64,000 bases of DNA from Evansella caseinilytica (GCF_900107275.1 NZ_FNPI01000006.1:1-64000), one strand, 5' to 3'. Shown: positions 26,501-34,726, numbered from the stretch's first letter. Translations and numbers: made by a program. The notes: a model not told the origin generated them from the sequence alone.

Positions 26501-28958
26501 AGCGACGAACGGAACGATGACAAAAGGCGCTGAGCTGGAGCGCGGTCAGGATTATATTCTGGAAATTACGACGGAGGATAGCGGCGAGCAAAGCTTTCAG
26601 CTTTTCTTTACCGATGACATTGATTCAGGATATATCCTGGAGTATCAATCATACATTAATGCGCGCAATGGTGATACCGTCGAAAACATCGTGAAGTTTG
26701 AAGGAAATCAGATTACAACCGAGCCGACAGAGTCTTCCGAAGCGATTACTGTCCGATTGTCAGGAGGTTCGGGTACCGGCAGCGGGGAAACCGGCAGCCT
26801 TGAGGTGACGAAGGTGGATGCTGCCACAGGCGAGGTGCTTCAAGGAGCTACCTTTACCCTTTATGATAGTGAAGGTCAAATAGCGATTCGAACGCTTGTG
26901 ACAGGAGAAGACGGCAAAGTCACCTTTGTCAATCTGCTATATGATGACTACTTGCTGAAAGAAGACAATGCACCGGAAGGTTATTTGGTTGGCATAAACG
27001 ACACCCAGCAAGTCACCGTTGATTCAGAAACGAATACAGTAGCAGTGGAAAACGCCAAAATTGTCCGGGATGTACAGCTCCAGAAAGTGGACAGCGAAAC
27101 AGGAGCAGCATTGCAGGGAGCGGTGTTTGCGCTGCAGCAAAAGGTAGAGGAAGACTACATCACGATTGCTGAAGTGGAAACAGACGAAGACGGCTTCGTT
27201 TTTGTCGAGGATTTAGAACCAGGGGAATACCAATTCGTTGAATTGAACGCGCCGTTTGGCTACGAGTTGGCTGCCGAGCCTGTACCGTTCACGATCGGAG
27301 AGGAGCAAACGGAAGTCATTGAATTGCGCAAGGAGAATCATATCATTCTCGGCGCTGTCCAGCTTCTCAAGGCGGATGCTGCTGATGCATCGATTGTTCT
27401 CGAAGGAGCCGAATTCTCGTTAGTGGATGAAGCGGGGAACGTCCTTCGCGAAGGGCTGACAACGGATGAAAATGGTCAATTGACCGTTACCGATCTTCGT
27501 CCTGGAGTGTATCAGTTTGTAGAGACTGCGGCACCTGAACACTATCTTCTTGATGACACGCCTTACCAGTTCACGATTGCGTTGGGGCAGGAAGAAACGC
27601 TGACCGTTACGGCGACAAACGATCTCATTCCAGGCTCAGTAAGACTTAGGAAAGTGGATGAGGAGAACCAGGCCGTCGTTCTGGAAGGAGCCGTGTTCTC
27701 GCTGTTGGATGAAGCGGGTAATGTGGTATACGAAGGATTGACAACGGACGAAACCGGAGAAATCATTGTCGCTGATCTTCGGCCGGGAGAATACCGCTTT
27801 GTAGAGACGAGAGCACCTGAGGATTACATCCTTGACGATGAACCGCACGTGGTTACCATCGAAAGAAGTCAGGAAGAGCAAGCTGCGGTCACAGTCACAA
27901 ACCGTCTCGCTCCAGGCTCCGTAAGGCTTGTAAAGGTGGATGCCGATGAACAAACGATCGTTCTGGAAGGAGCCGAATTCTCCTTGCTGGATGGCGAAGG
28001 AAACGAGCTGCTGACTGGTCTGAAAACGGATGAAAATGGCGAATTGCTTGTGAGCGATCTCCAGCCGGGAGATTATCAGCTGGTAGAGACATTAGCACCG
28101 GAGAACTATCTTCTTGATGGCGCGCCTTATCGCTTTACGATAGAACGCGGCCAGGTGGAGCCAATTACCGTCACTGCTACAAACCGCTTAATACCGGGTT
28201 CAGTAAGACTTGTGAAAGTGGATGCGGATGATCAGGACATCGTTTTGGCAGGAGCGGAGTTTTCACTGTTGGATGAAGCGGGCAATGTGGTATACGAAGG
28301 GTTGACAACGGATGAAACTGGAGAGATCATTGTTACCGATCTACGTCCTGGCGTTTATCAGTTTGTGGAGACGGCGTCACCTGAGCATTATACGCTTGAC
28401 GACACGCCTTATTCGTTTACAATAGAAAGAAATCAGGAAACACCAATTACCGTTACGGTGACAAACCAGTTAACGCCAGGCTCTGTTGAACTTGTAAAAG
28501 TGGATGCGGATGATCTGTCCATTGTTCTGGAAGGAGCTGCGTTCTCGCTGCTCGATGAAGCGGGTAACGTGCTTTTGGAAGAGCTGACGACGAATGCGTC
28601 CGGAAAATTGACGGTAGACGGTTTAAAACCAGGAAACTATCAATTTGTGGAGACGAAAGCTCCGTCAGGATATAAGCTTGATTCAACACCAATTCCGTTT
28701 ACGATTGAACAAAGTCAGCAGGAGACACTTTCGCTTGTGGCAGTAAACGAAGCTGTTCCACAACCTGAACCGAAAGACCCGGATCAAGATAAAACGGTTG
28801 GTTCAGGAGAAACGGATCAACCGAAGGATTCCGGTCAAGGTGTTGATAAGCTGCCTCAAACCGGGGAAGAATGGCTGCTTTATTTTACCCTCTTAGGCTT
28901 GCTGTTCCTGACAGCCGGAGGCGCGCTGCTTTTTCTGCGAAAGAGAAACATTCATTAA
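23514..28958 (+). CDS. LPQTG-anchored collagen-adhesin-like surface protein
   Basis: 1,814 residues, TTG start after GGAGGAGG. A signal peptide covers about 1-34. An N-terminal region, with an acidic Glu/Thr-rich linker near 190-230, is followed by about five modules of 130 residues with (T/A/D)W(T/E/D/R) openings (TWTVDFNKTL, TWEMRYNYNE, AWELVFNEDE, TWDIGINYNL, DWRININFGQ), as in collagen-binding domains. Seven CnaB/SpaA-like repeats run from about 1094 to 1745, with (L/V)x-KVDA starts and VET-type ends suited to isopeptide bonds. LPQTG (1780-1784), a hydrophobic helix and RKRNIH complete a sortase sorting signal. It is likely displayed on the wall by the sortase encoded next. Confidence 0.95.
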   Translation: MSFFRKKVRIAALIVLLLTNTMMTSLGIPLQASATSQQGVSFQIALQDEAGNAIDAGQFPDHQVSVDSTVYLTIAWSIVNGESVAEGEPYVITIPAELAVKLQAGKLTTENKVEVGAYEITGNGDVSLLFTKTENGDISGNGMIEVEATVTASPADGENDLPLTFVVNGESRTITVPFYMEANEQVGEEEEADETADSTMPMPKTTAPETTEEDDQQETAAGDEATGQLVTMSGVEITENILTYVELRDEDGNTIHAETNPDIRPAVGSAAEIIYHWGLPNGHGYTAGSTFTFQLPDVFQLYNDIENEPLIISGIEVGTFTVTMDGTVTMTFNERIEQMSNISGMMNLWTVFREDLQGSVNRIIDFEAKDEVVTTIPVQFEAPEGSPIDKRGMANKGYNATEITWTVDFNKTLNSMENAVLKDPLQEGQTLQAGSIKVYKLDVQLDGSVVQGEELDPDSYVIEQVDGNDFQIVFGSIDSAYRVEFVADITDEDATTFTNQAILTGDNTDDLTAQATVSTRRGNPLAKSSTDYDPVTQTITWEMRYNYNEKSIAQALAVLTDLFPDSQELLADSFEVYRVTIDDNGNEAAAEEYSNFTVSETTEDGQNGFVFQFNEDIDAAYKIIYKTTATERVFSDETIVNRVTSGENSAEGTRNIYQQIFHKRHGQVNYAEKTVAWELVFNEDEYEMTNVTVADVFANGGLTLIEETFTITRAGETLVRDEDFTLVITADGFTVEFFDTITEPYRINYVTTFDYDARDDLSEDYLENQATLEWQPEDGSDVFRKDARAVFRPDNFTHNNGFKNGAYNAVTKEITWDIGINYNLQTLENVVVEDFIQDGQLLLADSIEVYEMVLDGSANGAAKGELLTEGGDYILELIEDGEGKPGFRVVFPGTIDTAYWITLKTSLNNQLIKASYDNQAMLFSDNKEAIPLDASVSVRHGGEYTNKSGGQNGRVIDWRININFGQSYVSDAVVTDTPSNNQILLEDTFRLYATEVATNGTMTKGAELERGQDYILEITTEDSGEQSFQLFFTDDIDSGYILEYQSYINARNGDTVENIVKFEGNQITTEPTESSEAITVRLSGGSGTGSGETGSLEVTKVDAATGEVLQGATFTLYDSEGQIAIRTLVTGEDGKVTFVNLLYDDYLLKEDNAPEGYLVGINDTQQVTVDSETNTVAVENAKIVRDVQLQKVDSETGAALQGAVFALQQKVEEDYITIAEVETDEDGFVFVEDLEPGEYQFVELNAPFGYELAAEPVPFTIGEEQTEVIELRKENHIILGAVQLLKADAADASIVLEGAEFSLVDEAGNVLREGLTTDENGQLTVTDLRPGVYQFVETAAPEHYLLDDTPYQFTIALGQEETLTVTATNDLIPGSVRLRKVDEENQAVVLEGAVFSLLDEAGNVVYEGLTTDETGEIIVADLRPGEYRFVETRAPEDYILDDEPHVVTIERSQEEQAAVTVTNRLAPGSVRLVKVDADEQTIVLEGAEFSLLDGEGNELLTGLKTDENGELLVSDLQPGDYQLVETLAPENYLLDGAPYRFTIERGQVEPITVTATNRLIPGSVRLVKVDADDQDIVLAGAEFSLLDEAGNVVYEGLTTDETGEIIVTDLRPGVYQFVETASPEHYTLDDTPYSFTIERNQETPITVTVTNQLTPGSVELVKVDADDLSIVLEGAAFSLLDEAGNVLLEELTTNASGKLTVDGLKPGNYQFVETKAPSGYKLDSTPIPFTIEQSQQETLSLVAVNEAVPQPEPKDPDQDKTVGSGETDQPKDSGQGVDKLPQTGEEWLLYFTLLGLLFLTAGGALLFLRKRNIH
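27336..28760 (+). repeat. 282-bp tandem repeats coding CnaB domains
   Basis: Within the adhesin gene, successive units begin at CTTGTAAAGGTGGATGC (27927), CTTGTGAAAGTGGATGC (28209) and CTTGTAAAAGTGGATGC (28491), exactly 282 bp apart, with two or three earlier and more diverged units. Unit similarity is high enough for recombination to change the copy number. Confidence 0.85.
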
Positions 28959-28979
28959 ACGAAAAAAGGGGAATGCCTG

Positions 28980-29555
28980 ATGAAGAAGGCGAGAATCATT
29001 ATCGGCACCGTTTTTCTGCTTGCAGGGTGCATCTTACTCTCCATCCCCCTGTATTATGAATGGCAACATACAAGAGAGGTAAGGGCTTTGGAAGAAGCCC
29101 TTTCTCTTATATCCGATGGCGATGAACTTCCAGACGATGCTGCTTTTACTTATGAAGAGGTAACGGCCGTTTTGGAGCTGGAAATTCCATCGATTGATTT
29201 GAAGCAAATGGTACTGAATGAAACAACGGAAGAAAATTTGAGCATTGCGCTGACCCAATTAAAAACAGATCAGCTGCCGGGACAAGGAAATTTTGCCATT
29301 GCCGGACACAGAGGTTACCGGGGGGATCGGCATTTCAGCCGCCTGCCGGATGTGTCCGTCGGCGATAAAATATATTTAAATACTCCTTCCGAAACATTTG
29401 TTTACCAGATCACGGACATTAGCATCATCGAGCCGGAAGATGTCGGGATATTGGCTGACCAGGATGGAAAAACGGAGATCACGCTGATCACTTGCACGAG
29501 ATCAGGAAAACAACGGGTCGCGGTTAAGGGGGAATTCCTGGAAGTCACAGGCTGA
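28980..29555 (+). CDS. class D-like sortase
   Basis: 191 residues with AGGGGA upstream of the ATG and 21 bp after the adhesin stop. One N-terminal membrane helix at about 6-25 is followed by the sortase domain, with catalytic H110 (AIAGHRGYRG), C172 (LITCTRSGK) and R179. The compact size and TCTRSGKQR motif suit class D sortases of Bacilli. It would cleave LPQTG between T and G and attach the adhesin to the cell wall. Adjacent placement makes the adhesin the evident substrate. Confidence 0.93.
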   Translation: MKKARIIIGTVFLLAGCILLSIPLYYEWQHTREVRALEEALSLISDGDELPDDAAFTYEEVTAVLELEIPSIDLKQMVLNETTEENLSIALTQLKTDQLPGQGNFAIAGHRGYRGDRHFSRLPDVSVGDKIYLNTPSETFVYQITDISIIEPEDVGILADQDGKTEITLITCTRSGKQRVAVKGEFLEVTG

Positions 29556-29648
29556 AAAATCGCGCGTACCAATCGTAAATGATAAAGAAGGAACAACATA
29601 AACAATTGCAACAGGATCGTTGTCCGAACAGCAAAGGAGGGGACGTTC

Positions 29649-30794
29649 TTGCGGGTTATTCTTGTAGATGATGAGCCGCTGGCACTTGCTTATTTGGAAA
29701 AGCTGCTAGCAGAAATCGGAGAGCTGAGCATTGTTGGATCATACACAAATGCCTATCAAGCAACACAGTCGGTGATTCTTAACCGACCGGATCTTGTTTT
29801 TCTTGATATTCAGTTACCAGAGACCAATGGAATCGAACTGGCGGAATACTTTCAATCAATCTTGCCGCAGGTCAAAATCGTGTTTGTCACGGCATTTGAC
29901 GAATATGCGGTGAAAGCGTTTGAATTGAATGCCGTCGATTACATCATGAAGCCGGTGCAGCGGAAAAGGCTGAACGAAACGATTCGCCGGGTTGCTCACA
30001 ATGAACAAGCTGCAGTTCCTGCCTCCCCGCAACACGCTATTCGCATCGGTTGCTTTCAAACATTGCATTTTTACAGGTATCATCATGAGACAAGCGAGAA
30101 GGAGTCCATCGATGTATACTGGCGCACAGCCAAAGCGCGGGAATTGTTTTCCTATCTTATTCAGCATCGCGATCAGTATGTACGAAAGGATATATTAATC
30201 GATTTGTTTTGGCCCGAGTCGGATGTGCAAAAGGGCTATGCTCAGCTCTATGCGGCAGTGTATCAAATCCGGAAAATGCTCAGTTCGCTGCAACTTGACA
30301 GTACGATTATCAGCGTGGAAAAAAGCTATAAGCTGCACTTGAATGATGTCAAGCTTGATGTGGACGAGTGGGAAAAGGAATGGAAGGAACTCCCTGACAT
30401 CTCCGTGGATACCTTGCCCAAGTATCAGAAAGTGTTGACAGCTTACAGCGGTGATTATCTGGATGAAGACGGTTACTTATGGGCGGAAAATGAGCGGGAA
30501 CGCCTGCGAGTTCATTTCAATGATACGGTAAAAAAAGTCATCGCTTTTTATATCGAGCAGCAAAACTATCCAGAGGCGATGTCCCTTTGTCAGCATGTAC
30601 AAAATCAGTATCCTCAAAGTGAGGACAGCTATTTCCTGTTGATGCAAGTCTATGCTGCAACCGGAAATCATCTTCTGGTAACACAGGAATATGATAAACT
30701 CAGTCGCATGTTGGCTGCGGAATATGATATTGTGGTAAGCGAACCTATTCAACATTGGTATGAGGCGTGGAAAAAAAGCGGGGGAACCATGTGA
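29649..30794 (+). CDS. response regulator with receiver and BTAD (SARP-type) output
   Basis: 381 residues, TTG start after AAAGGAGGGG. The receiver spans 1-120, with D53 (LVFLDIQLPE) and the LytTR-type end NAVDYIMKPVQ. A winged-helix region (about 150-235) contains TAKARELFSYLIQHRDQYVR and LYAAVYQIRKML. A helical bacterial transcriptional activation domain (about 245-380) follows, with YAATGNHLLVTQEYDKLSRML. Such regulators are known partners of LytS/7TM hybrid kinases. The gene closes a kinase-adhesin-sortase-regulator block, so it probably controls adhesin display. Confidence 0.92.
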   Translation: MRVILVDDEPLALAYLEKLLAEIGELSIVGSYTNAYQATQSVILNRPDLVFLDIQLPETNGIELAEYFQSILPQVKIVFVTAFDEYAVKAFELNAVDYIMKPVQRKRLNETIRRVAHNEQAAVPASPQHAIRIGCFQTLHFYRYHHETSEKESIDVYWRTAKARELFSYLIQHRDQYVRKDILIDLFWPESDVQKGYAQLYAAVYQIRKMLSSLQLDSTIISVEKSYKLHLNDVKLDVDEWEKEWKELPDISVDTLPKYQKVLTAYSGDYLDEDGYLWAENERERLRVHFNDTVKKVIAFYIEQQNYPEAMSLCQHVQNQYPQSEDSYFLLMQVYAATGNHLLVTQEYDKLSRMLAAEYDIVVSEPIQHWYEAWKKSGGTM

Positions 30795-30816
30795 TGCATT
30801 CAATTATAGGCAGGTA

Positions 30817-30847
30817 GCAGGGTAACAACACCGTTCCCTGCCTTTTT
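30817..30847 (+). terminator. rho-independent terminator
   Basis: GCAGGG...CCCTGC followed by CTTTTTG, 22 bp after the regulator stop. The T-run forms part of a TTTTTGAACAC word that resembles the MITE-family end. Confidence 0.7.
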
Positions 30848-30908
30848 GAACACGCTCTTCAAGCAACACACTCAGCTGAAATAAAGTGAAGAAAAAGCTT
30901 CTGACGAT

Positions 30909-31087
30909 TGTGATATGCTCCCCTAAAGGTAGACAGATTAGAAAATAAAGATCTGTTTACTTTGGGGGAGTATTTTCTATGCCAAATAGTAAGTTTTCGG
31001 AAGCATTTAAACATGAAGTTTTGTTAGCTTATGAAAAAAGGGAATGCACGATAAAAGCGTTCTGTTCCAAATTTCCGGAACGCTTTT
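30909..31087 (+). mobile_element. second cut IS3-like end
   Basis: TGTGATATGCTCCCCTAAAG and the downstream hairpin match the left window edge in inverted orientation. The transposase start is at 30979 (MPNSKFSEAFKHEVLL). Homology to an OrfA protein fades after about 27 residues, where a perfect hairpin AAAAGCGTTC...GAACGCTTTT (31053-31087) occurs. The remaining transposase is missing, so this is a remnant. Together with 64-146 it bounds a 30.8-kb segment. Confidence 0.65.
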
Positions 31088-31133
31088 GTCTGGGGTATTT
31101 CTTTCCTTTTGCCGGTGATTTGCTTAGAATAAT

Positions 31134-31262
31134 AGTGAACTCGTTTCAGCAAGCTGAAACTTCGGGGAATCAGGTGGAGAATCTACTCCACCTGATTTAA
31201 AATCCCACCAACGCTAACGCTTAGAGGTGGGGATCTTATACCCTCTAAGAAAAATCGATAAA
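31134..31262 (+). repeat. three-stem-loop repeat, copy 2
   Basis: AGTGAACTCGTTTCAGC, then stem 1 GTTTCAGC-AA-GCTGAAAC, stem 2 AATCAGGTGGAG paired with CTCCACCTGATT, stem 3 CCCACC...GGTGGG, and the end CTAAGAAAAATCGATAAA. It follows the IS3-like remnant by about 50 bp. This is the best preserved of three copies. Confidence 0.65.
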
Positions 31263-31403
31263 TCAGAATGCTTTTCAAAATGTTTGCATTGGCCGCCTAT
31301 GCTGTAAGGAGAGAAGCCGTCAGACAAGCCGCAACCGGTTTATCGGGCAAACAACACAGTGCTTTTTGGGTAAATGAGCCGTATGCATATTGGAGGAACG
31401 AAA

Positions 31404-31994
31404 ATGACGATAACAAAATCTCAGATTTGGCTGTCTTTGCTGTTAACTGTATCGATTATTATTAATATTATTTTTGTCAGTGCCATGTTGACAGAGAATA
31501 CATCGGGGCAGGCGGTGCTAGCGGACGGGGAGACTGTGATGGACTATTCCTTTGCCGGCATTGTCGGTGACCCGAAAACACAATTGCTTGCTGCCATTAG
31601 CGGGGCATCTGCCACACTTGATATCGCCATTTATAATCTGGAGGATGCCGATATCGTTGAGACGATTCTGGAGACAAAGGAACGCGGCGTGGAAGTCAGA
31701 CTGATTGTGGACGCGGAAAAAGCCGATAATAAAAGCCGTGCCAAATTATTGACGGAGCTGAAGGATGCCGGTATTGAAATCAAGGTGAATCCAGAGCAAA
31801 AAATGCATTTGAAGCTGACGATTGCCGACGCCGAGCAAGTCGTCACCGGCTCTTACAATTATACAGAATCATCGGCTTATGAAAATCTGGAGCAGCTGCT
31901 GACGGTTCAAAATGATGAACTCGCTCAGGAGTGGGTCGATGTTTTTGACCAGCTATGGACAAGCAACGATTATGTCCTCTGGGAGAAGGAGTAG
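31404..31994 (+). CDS. phospholipase-D-fold (Nuc-like) membrane-anchored protein
   Basis: 196 residues from the ATG at 31404 (GGAGG 7 bases upstream); an in-frame GTG-like start 30 bp earlier has no such site. One N-terminal helix (about 8-28) acts as signal or anchor. One HKD-type motif is seen: MHLKLTIADAEQVVTGSYNY, in the H-x-K...GS-x-N arrangement. A single HKD motif with this length matches the Nuc/YncD group, which dimerises to form one active site. Likely an extracellular phosphodiesterase or nuclease; the substrate is unknown. No partner gene is adjacent. Confidence 0.85.
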   Translation: MTITKSQIWLSLLLTVSIIINIIFVSAMLTENTSGQAVLADGETVMDYSFAGIVGDPKTQLLAAISGASATLDIAIYNLEDADIVETILETKERGVEVRLIVDAEKADNKSRAKLLTELKDAGIEIKVNPEQKMHLKLTIADAEQVVTGSYNYTESSAYENLEQLLTVQNDELAQEWVDVFDQLWTSNDYVLWEKE

Positions 31995-31996
31995 CC

Positions 31997-32113
31997 TTAG
32001 TAACTCATGTATGCCTGCATTTCATCATTCCATACATGCCAGGAAATATCCCCGTCCTCTTTTTCAATGAAGCCGTCAAGCGATACCACCATCGATAAAA
32101 TCACGTTTCTCAT
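31997..32113 (-). pseudogene. N-terminal fragment of a dihydrofolate-reductase-like (RibD C-terminal) protein
   Basis: On the minus strand, an ATG at 32113 preceded by AAGGAAG starts MRNVILSMVVSLDGFIEK, followed by EDGDISWHVWNDEM and a stop after 38 residues. This opening is diagnostic for the RibD-C/DHFR-like family of about 180 residues. Only the first fifth remains, so the gene is a decayed remnant. The break lies within 3 bp of the neighbouring phospholipase-D gene stop. Confidence 0.75.
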
Positions 32114-32354
32114 CTGCGCCTTCCTTTCTGTGCCGTCTGTACGTAAAACTGCTTAGTGCAGCGATGATCGTTCCATGGATATCAGCGCGAATCTGAAAGA
32201 TCGCGGCCGCTATCGAAGCAGAATGAATAAAACACCGTTACCTAGTTCTATTAATAAGCTTAGCATGGTGCAGCTGCAAAGATTTCTTTTCGTTTGCTGA
32301 TATTTGGTAAACATGTGATACGGAAGAGGAAATCAACAGTTCTTCGAAAATTGT

Positions 32355-32389
32355 CATCCAGCGGCGACGTTCTGACGCCGCTGGATGAT
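32355..32389. terminator. strong hairpin
   Basis: TCATCCAGCGGCG and CGCCGCTGGATGA form a perfect 13-bp stem with a 9-base loop, followed by TTACTCTTTC. No gene ends just before it on either strand. It adjoins MITE copy C. Confidence 0.6.
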
Positions 32390-32401
32390 TACTCTTTCAG
32401 A

Positions 32402-32610
32402 GTCTGTTCAACAAGGCAATGGTTCCGCACGATGCGCCCCAAATCCGCCTAATTACAGCTCGCGTCCTGCGTCTGCGATTACTCGACGCAAATTAACTCG
32501 ATGAAGCACAGTCAGGTTGCATTTGTGAGCAACGGCGAGATGTCGTCATCCTGACTCCAGAAAACCACTTACAGTCGGCCTGAAAAGAATGCATCGGCTC
32601 CACTCATTGT
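32402..32610 (-). repeat. MITE-like repeat copy C
   Basis: The reverse complement of copy A with one middle unit: GACAATGAGTGGAGCCGATG, the GTTGCTCACAAATGCAACCT block, and ACCATTGCCTTGTTGAACAG. It lacks the AGTGTTTG hairpin at the distal end and runs into the related element at 32641-32759. Confidence 0.8.
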
Positions 32611-32640
32611 CTCTTCCTCTGCCAGTATTTCACTGATGTC

Positions 32641-32759
32641 GATCCAAGTGCCATCGCGCGCGATGACACAATGAGACAGTTCGCAGTTTCTCGGTGAAGT
32701 GTGGCTCATTGCTTCGGGGGTGTCTCAAAAGGGAAAAAACACCTTTTTGAGACACCCCC
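32641..32759 (-). repeat. related hairpin repeat with GGGGGTGTCTCAAAAGG arms
   Basis: Read on the minus strand, GGGGGTGTCTCAAAAAGG pairs with CCTTTTGAGACACCCCC (32716-32759). It is followed by GAAGCAATGAG and a GCCATCGCGCGCGATGACAC-like block. The layout is the same as in the AGTGTTTG family (hairpin, then G-A-x-GCAATG), but with a different arm sequence. Confidence 0.65.
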
Positions 32760-32890
32760 ATTCTCTTTTCCGACGGGATTATTCGTACGTTATGAAACAG
32801 TTTTCGATATGGGCAGTTGGTAACAAATAAAAGCTAATCATGCCCGAAACGGTTTGCGAAACGTCATTGAAGTGACTCCCGCTACTGGTT

Positions 32891-33012
32891 GACGGAATAA
32901 AAGTGTAAGCAGACGGAATAAAGCGATAAAACGACGGGAATAATCGCAATTTTGTCAAATGATCCAGGAATTCGGAGAAATACCGTACCGGTAGGACGGA
33001 ATAATCGGAAAC
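32891..33012 (+). repeat. 21-bp phased degenerate repeat array 3
   Basis: GACGGAATAA units begin at 32891, 32912 and 32933, exactly 21 bp apart, followed by a worn stretch and another GACGGAATAATC at 32995 (62 bp later, close to three units). It lies about 270 bp upstream of the second DUF418 gene. Confidence 0.75.
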
Positions 33013-33285
33013 GAGGAGCGCATATCATCCATTTGTCATTTATCTTTCAGCCCCGGCGGATGACGGTCGACGATACAAGCCGTTTCACCATGGAAAAATC
33101 CCGACTTTATGGGATATTTTTTTGAGTCGTCACTATTTATAATGGTGTGGGCAATGAAAATAAAACGGTTGTTTTGGACCGGGATGTTCCGGATGTTGAA
33201 GCGGTTTAGCATTTCCGGCGAGATAAACAAACAAGGAAGGAACGATGGTCGATGCGAGGGCTATACAAGAAAGGTGGGGTAAGGA

Positions 33286-34473
33286 ATGGGCATGAAAGCA
33301 AAGCTGGAGCCGACAAAAGTAAATGAACGGATAGCAGAATTAGATGTATTAAGGGGAATTGCTTTATTTGGAATTCTCGTCGTTAACATGAAGTATTTTT
33401 CCACACCAACGCTTTATTTAGAAATGCTGGGAATCACCTGGTGGGATGATCCGCTTAACAGCTTTGTCGATATATTGGTGCAGCTGTTTTTTGAATTCAA
33501 GTTTATCAGTATGTTTTCCTTTTTATTTGGAACGGGATTTGCCCTTTTTCTTTCCCGTTTAGAACAGAAAGCGCTGTTGCCAGGACCGTTTGTCAGGAGG
33601 AGGCTCACCTTTCTACTGCTGGTCGGTTTTGTTCATCTTTTCTTTATATGGTATGGTGATATTTTAACGATCTACGCTTTATTAGGCTTTCTACTGCTGC
33701 TGTTTATGAAAAAAAAGCGGAAGTCCACCGTAATATGGGCTTTTTCCTTTTTGTTATTTCCAGTTTTTCTTTTTAGCGTTGCTCTGCTTGCCGGATTAGG
33801 AACTAATGAACGATTGCCAACCATGATGGCGGATATTCTGGAGCGTTCCGTTTATGCATATTCGGAAGGCACCGCAGCTGATATTTTTGTTCAAAGGATG
33901 ATTGATATTGCGATGATTTACCAGGGGCATCTTTTTGTCATGCCAATGGTTTTCGGAATGTTCCTGCTCGGTGTTTATGCCTGGGAGAGCGGGATAATAA
34001 AAAAGGCCGGGGAACAACTCCTGCTTCTGAAGCGAATCCGGAACGGCAGCCTTCTCATCGGTCTGCCTTTCATTGTAATATCTGTTTGGTCCGGTGTAAA
34101 AATAGAATCTGTAAGCTCTCCACATTACATTATTTATTATGCCGGACAGTTAATCAGCGGCCCGGCGCTCGCTGTTTTTTATATAACAAGTCTGTTTTTT
34201 CTCATGCAAAATAAACGCTGGCGTGAAAAACTTGTATTTTTTCAGCCCATCGGACGGATGGCATTTACAAATTACCTGCTGCAATCCTTGATTTGTACGA
34301 CACTCTTTTACAGCTACGGTCTTGGATTATTCGGCAAGGTGGACAAAGCTGCCGGACTGTTACTCGCAGTAATCATTTTCGCATGTCAGCTCCTCTTTAG
34401 TCATTATTGGTTCAAGAGAAAAAAGCAGGGACCGATAGAAGCCATATGGAGAAAGTATACATATAAAGTGTGA
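33286..34473 (+). CDS. DUF418-family polytopic membrane protein (second copy)
   Basis: 395 residues. It opens with RIAELDVLRGIALFGILVVNMKYF, the family signature, followed by about ten helices, FSFLFGTGFALFL, and a C-terminal GRMAFTNYLLQSLICTTLFY. It resembles YxaH/YeiB proteins more closely than the 1104-2333 copy does. The start could also be the ATG at 33292, which is better spaced from TAAGGA. No regulator or operon partner adjoins it. The transported or modified molecule is unknown. Confidence 0.87.
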   Translation: MGMKAKLEPTKVNERIAELDVLRGIALFGILVVNMKYFSTPTLYLEMLGITWWDDPLNSFVDILVQLFFEFKFISMFSFLFGTGFALFLSRLEQKALLPGPFVRRRLTFLLLVGFVHLFFIWYGDILTIYALLGFLLLLFMKKKRKSTVIWAFSFLLFPVFLFSVALLAGLGTNERLPTMMADILERSVYAYSEGTAADIFVQRMIDIAMIYQGHLFVMPMVFGMFLLGVYAWESGIIKKAGEQLLLLKRIRNGSLLIGLPFIVISVWSGVKIESVSSPHYIIYYAGQLISGPALAVFYITSLFFLMQNKRWREKLVFFQPIGRMAFTNYLLQSLICTTLFYSYGLGLFGKVDKAAGLLLAVIIFACQLLFSHYWFKRKKQGPIEAIWRKYTYKV

Positions 34474-34507
34474 AACCAAGTTTTCAACATCTTGCATACC
34501 CTTTATA

Positions 34508-34572
34508 CCATTTCAGGTGGAGCAGAGGCTTCACCTGATTTTTCGCGTTTGCGCTTGTTGAAACGAATGCCT
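34508..34572 (-). repeat. partial three-stem-loop repeat, copy 4
   Basis: On the minus strand, CATTCGTTTCAACAAGCG is followed by AATCAGGTGAAG and CTCCACCTGAAAT. It keeps stem 2 and part of stem 1 of the element at 31134 and lacks the CGCTAACGC end. It starts 34 bp after the DUF418 stop. Confidence 0.5.
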
Positions 34573-34726
34573 GCTGTCTCTTCAACAGCAAACCGCCGTG
34601 AATTTCCATATTAAAATAGTGCTTCTTTTCCTTTTGTCAAAGCAGCGTTTTCGGCTGTATGAGTTAAGGAGAAATTAAGCTTGTGGTTGGGTGAATTTAA
34701 GCTGACATTTTTATAATGGGTAAGAT

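Noticed and set aside
33154-33282. 42-codon plus-strand frame before the DUF418 gene
   Set aside because: Weak ribosome binding site and no recognisable sequence; probably chance.
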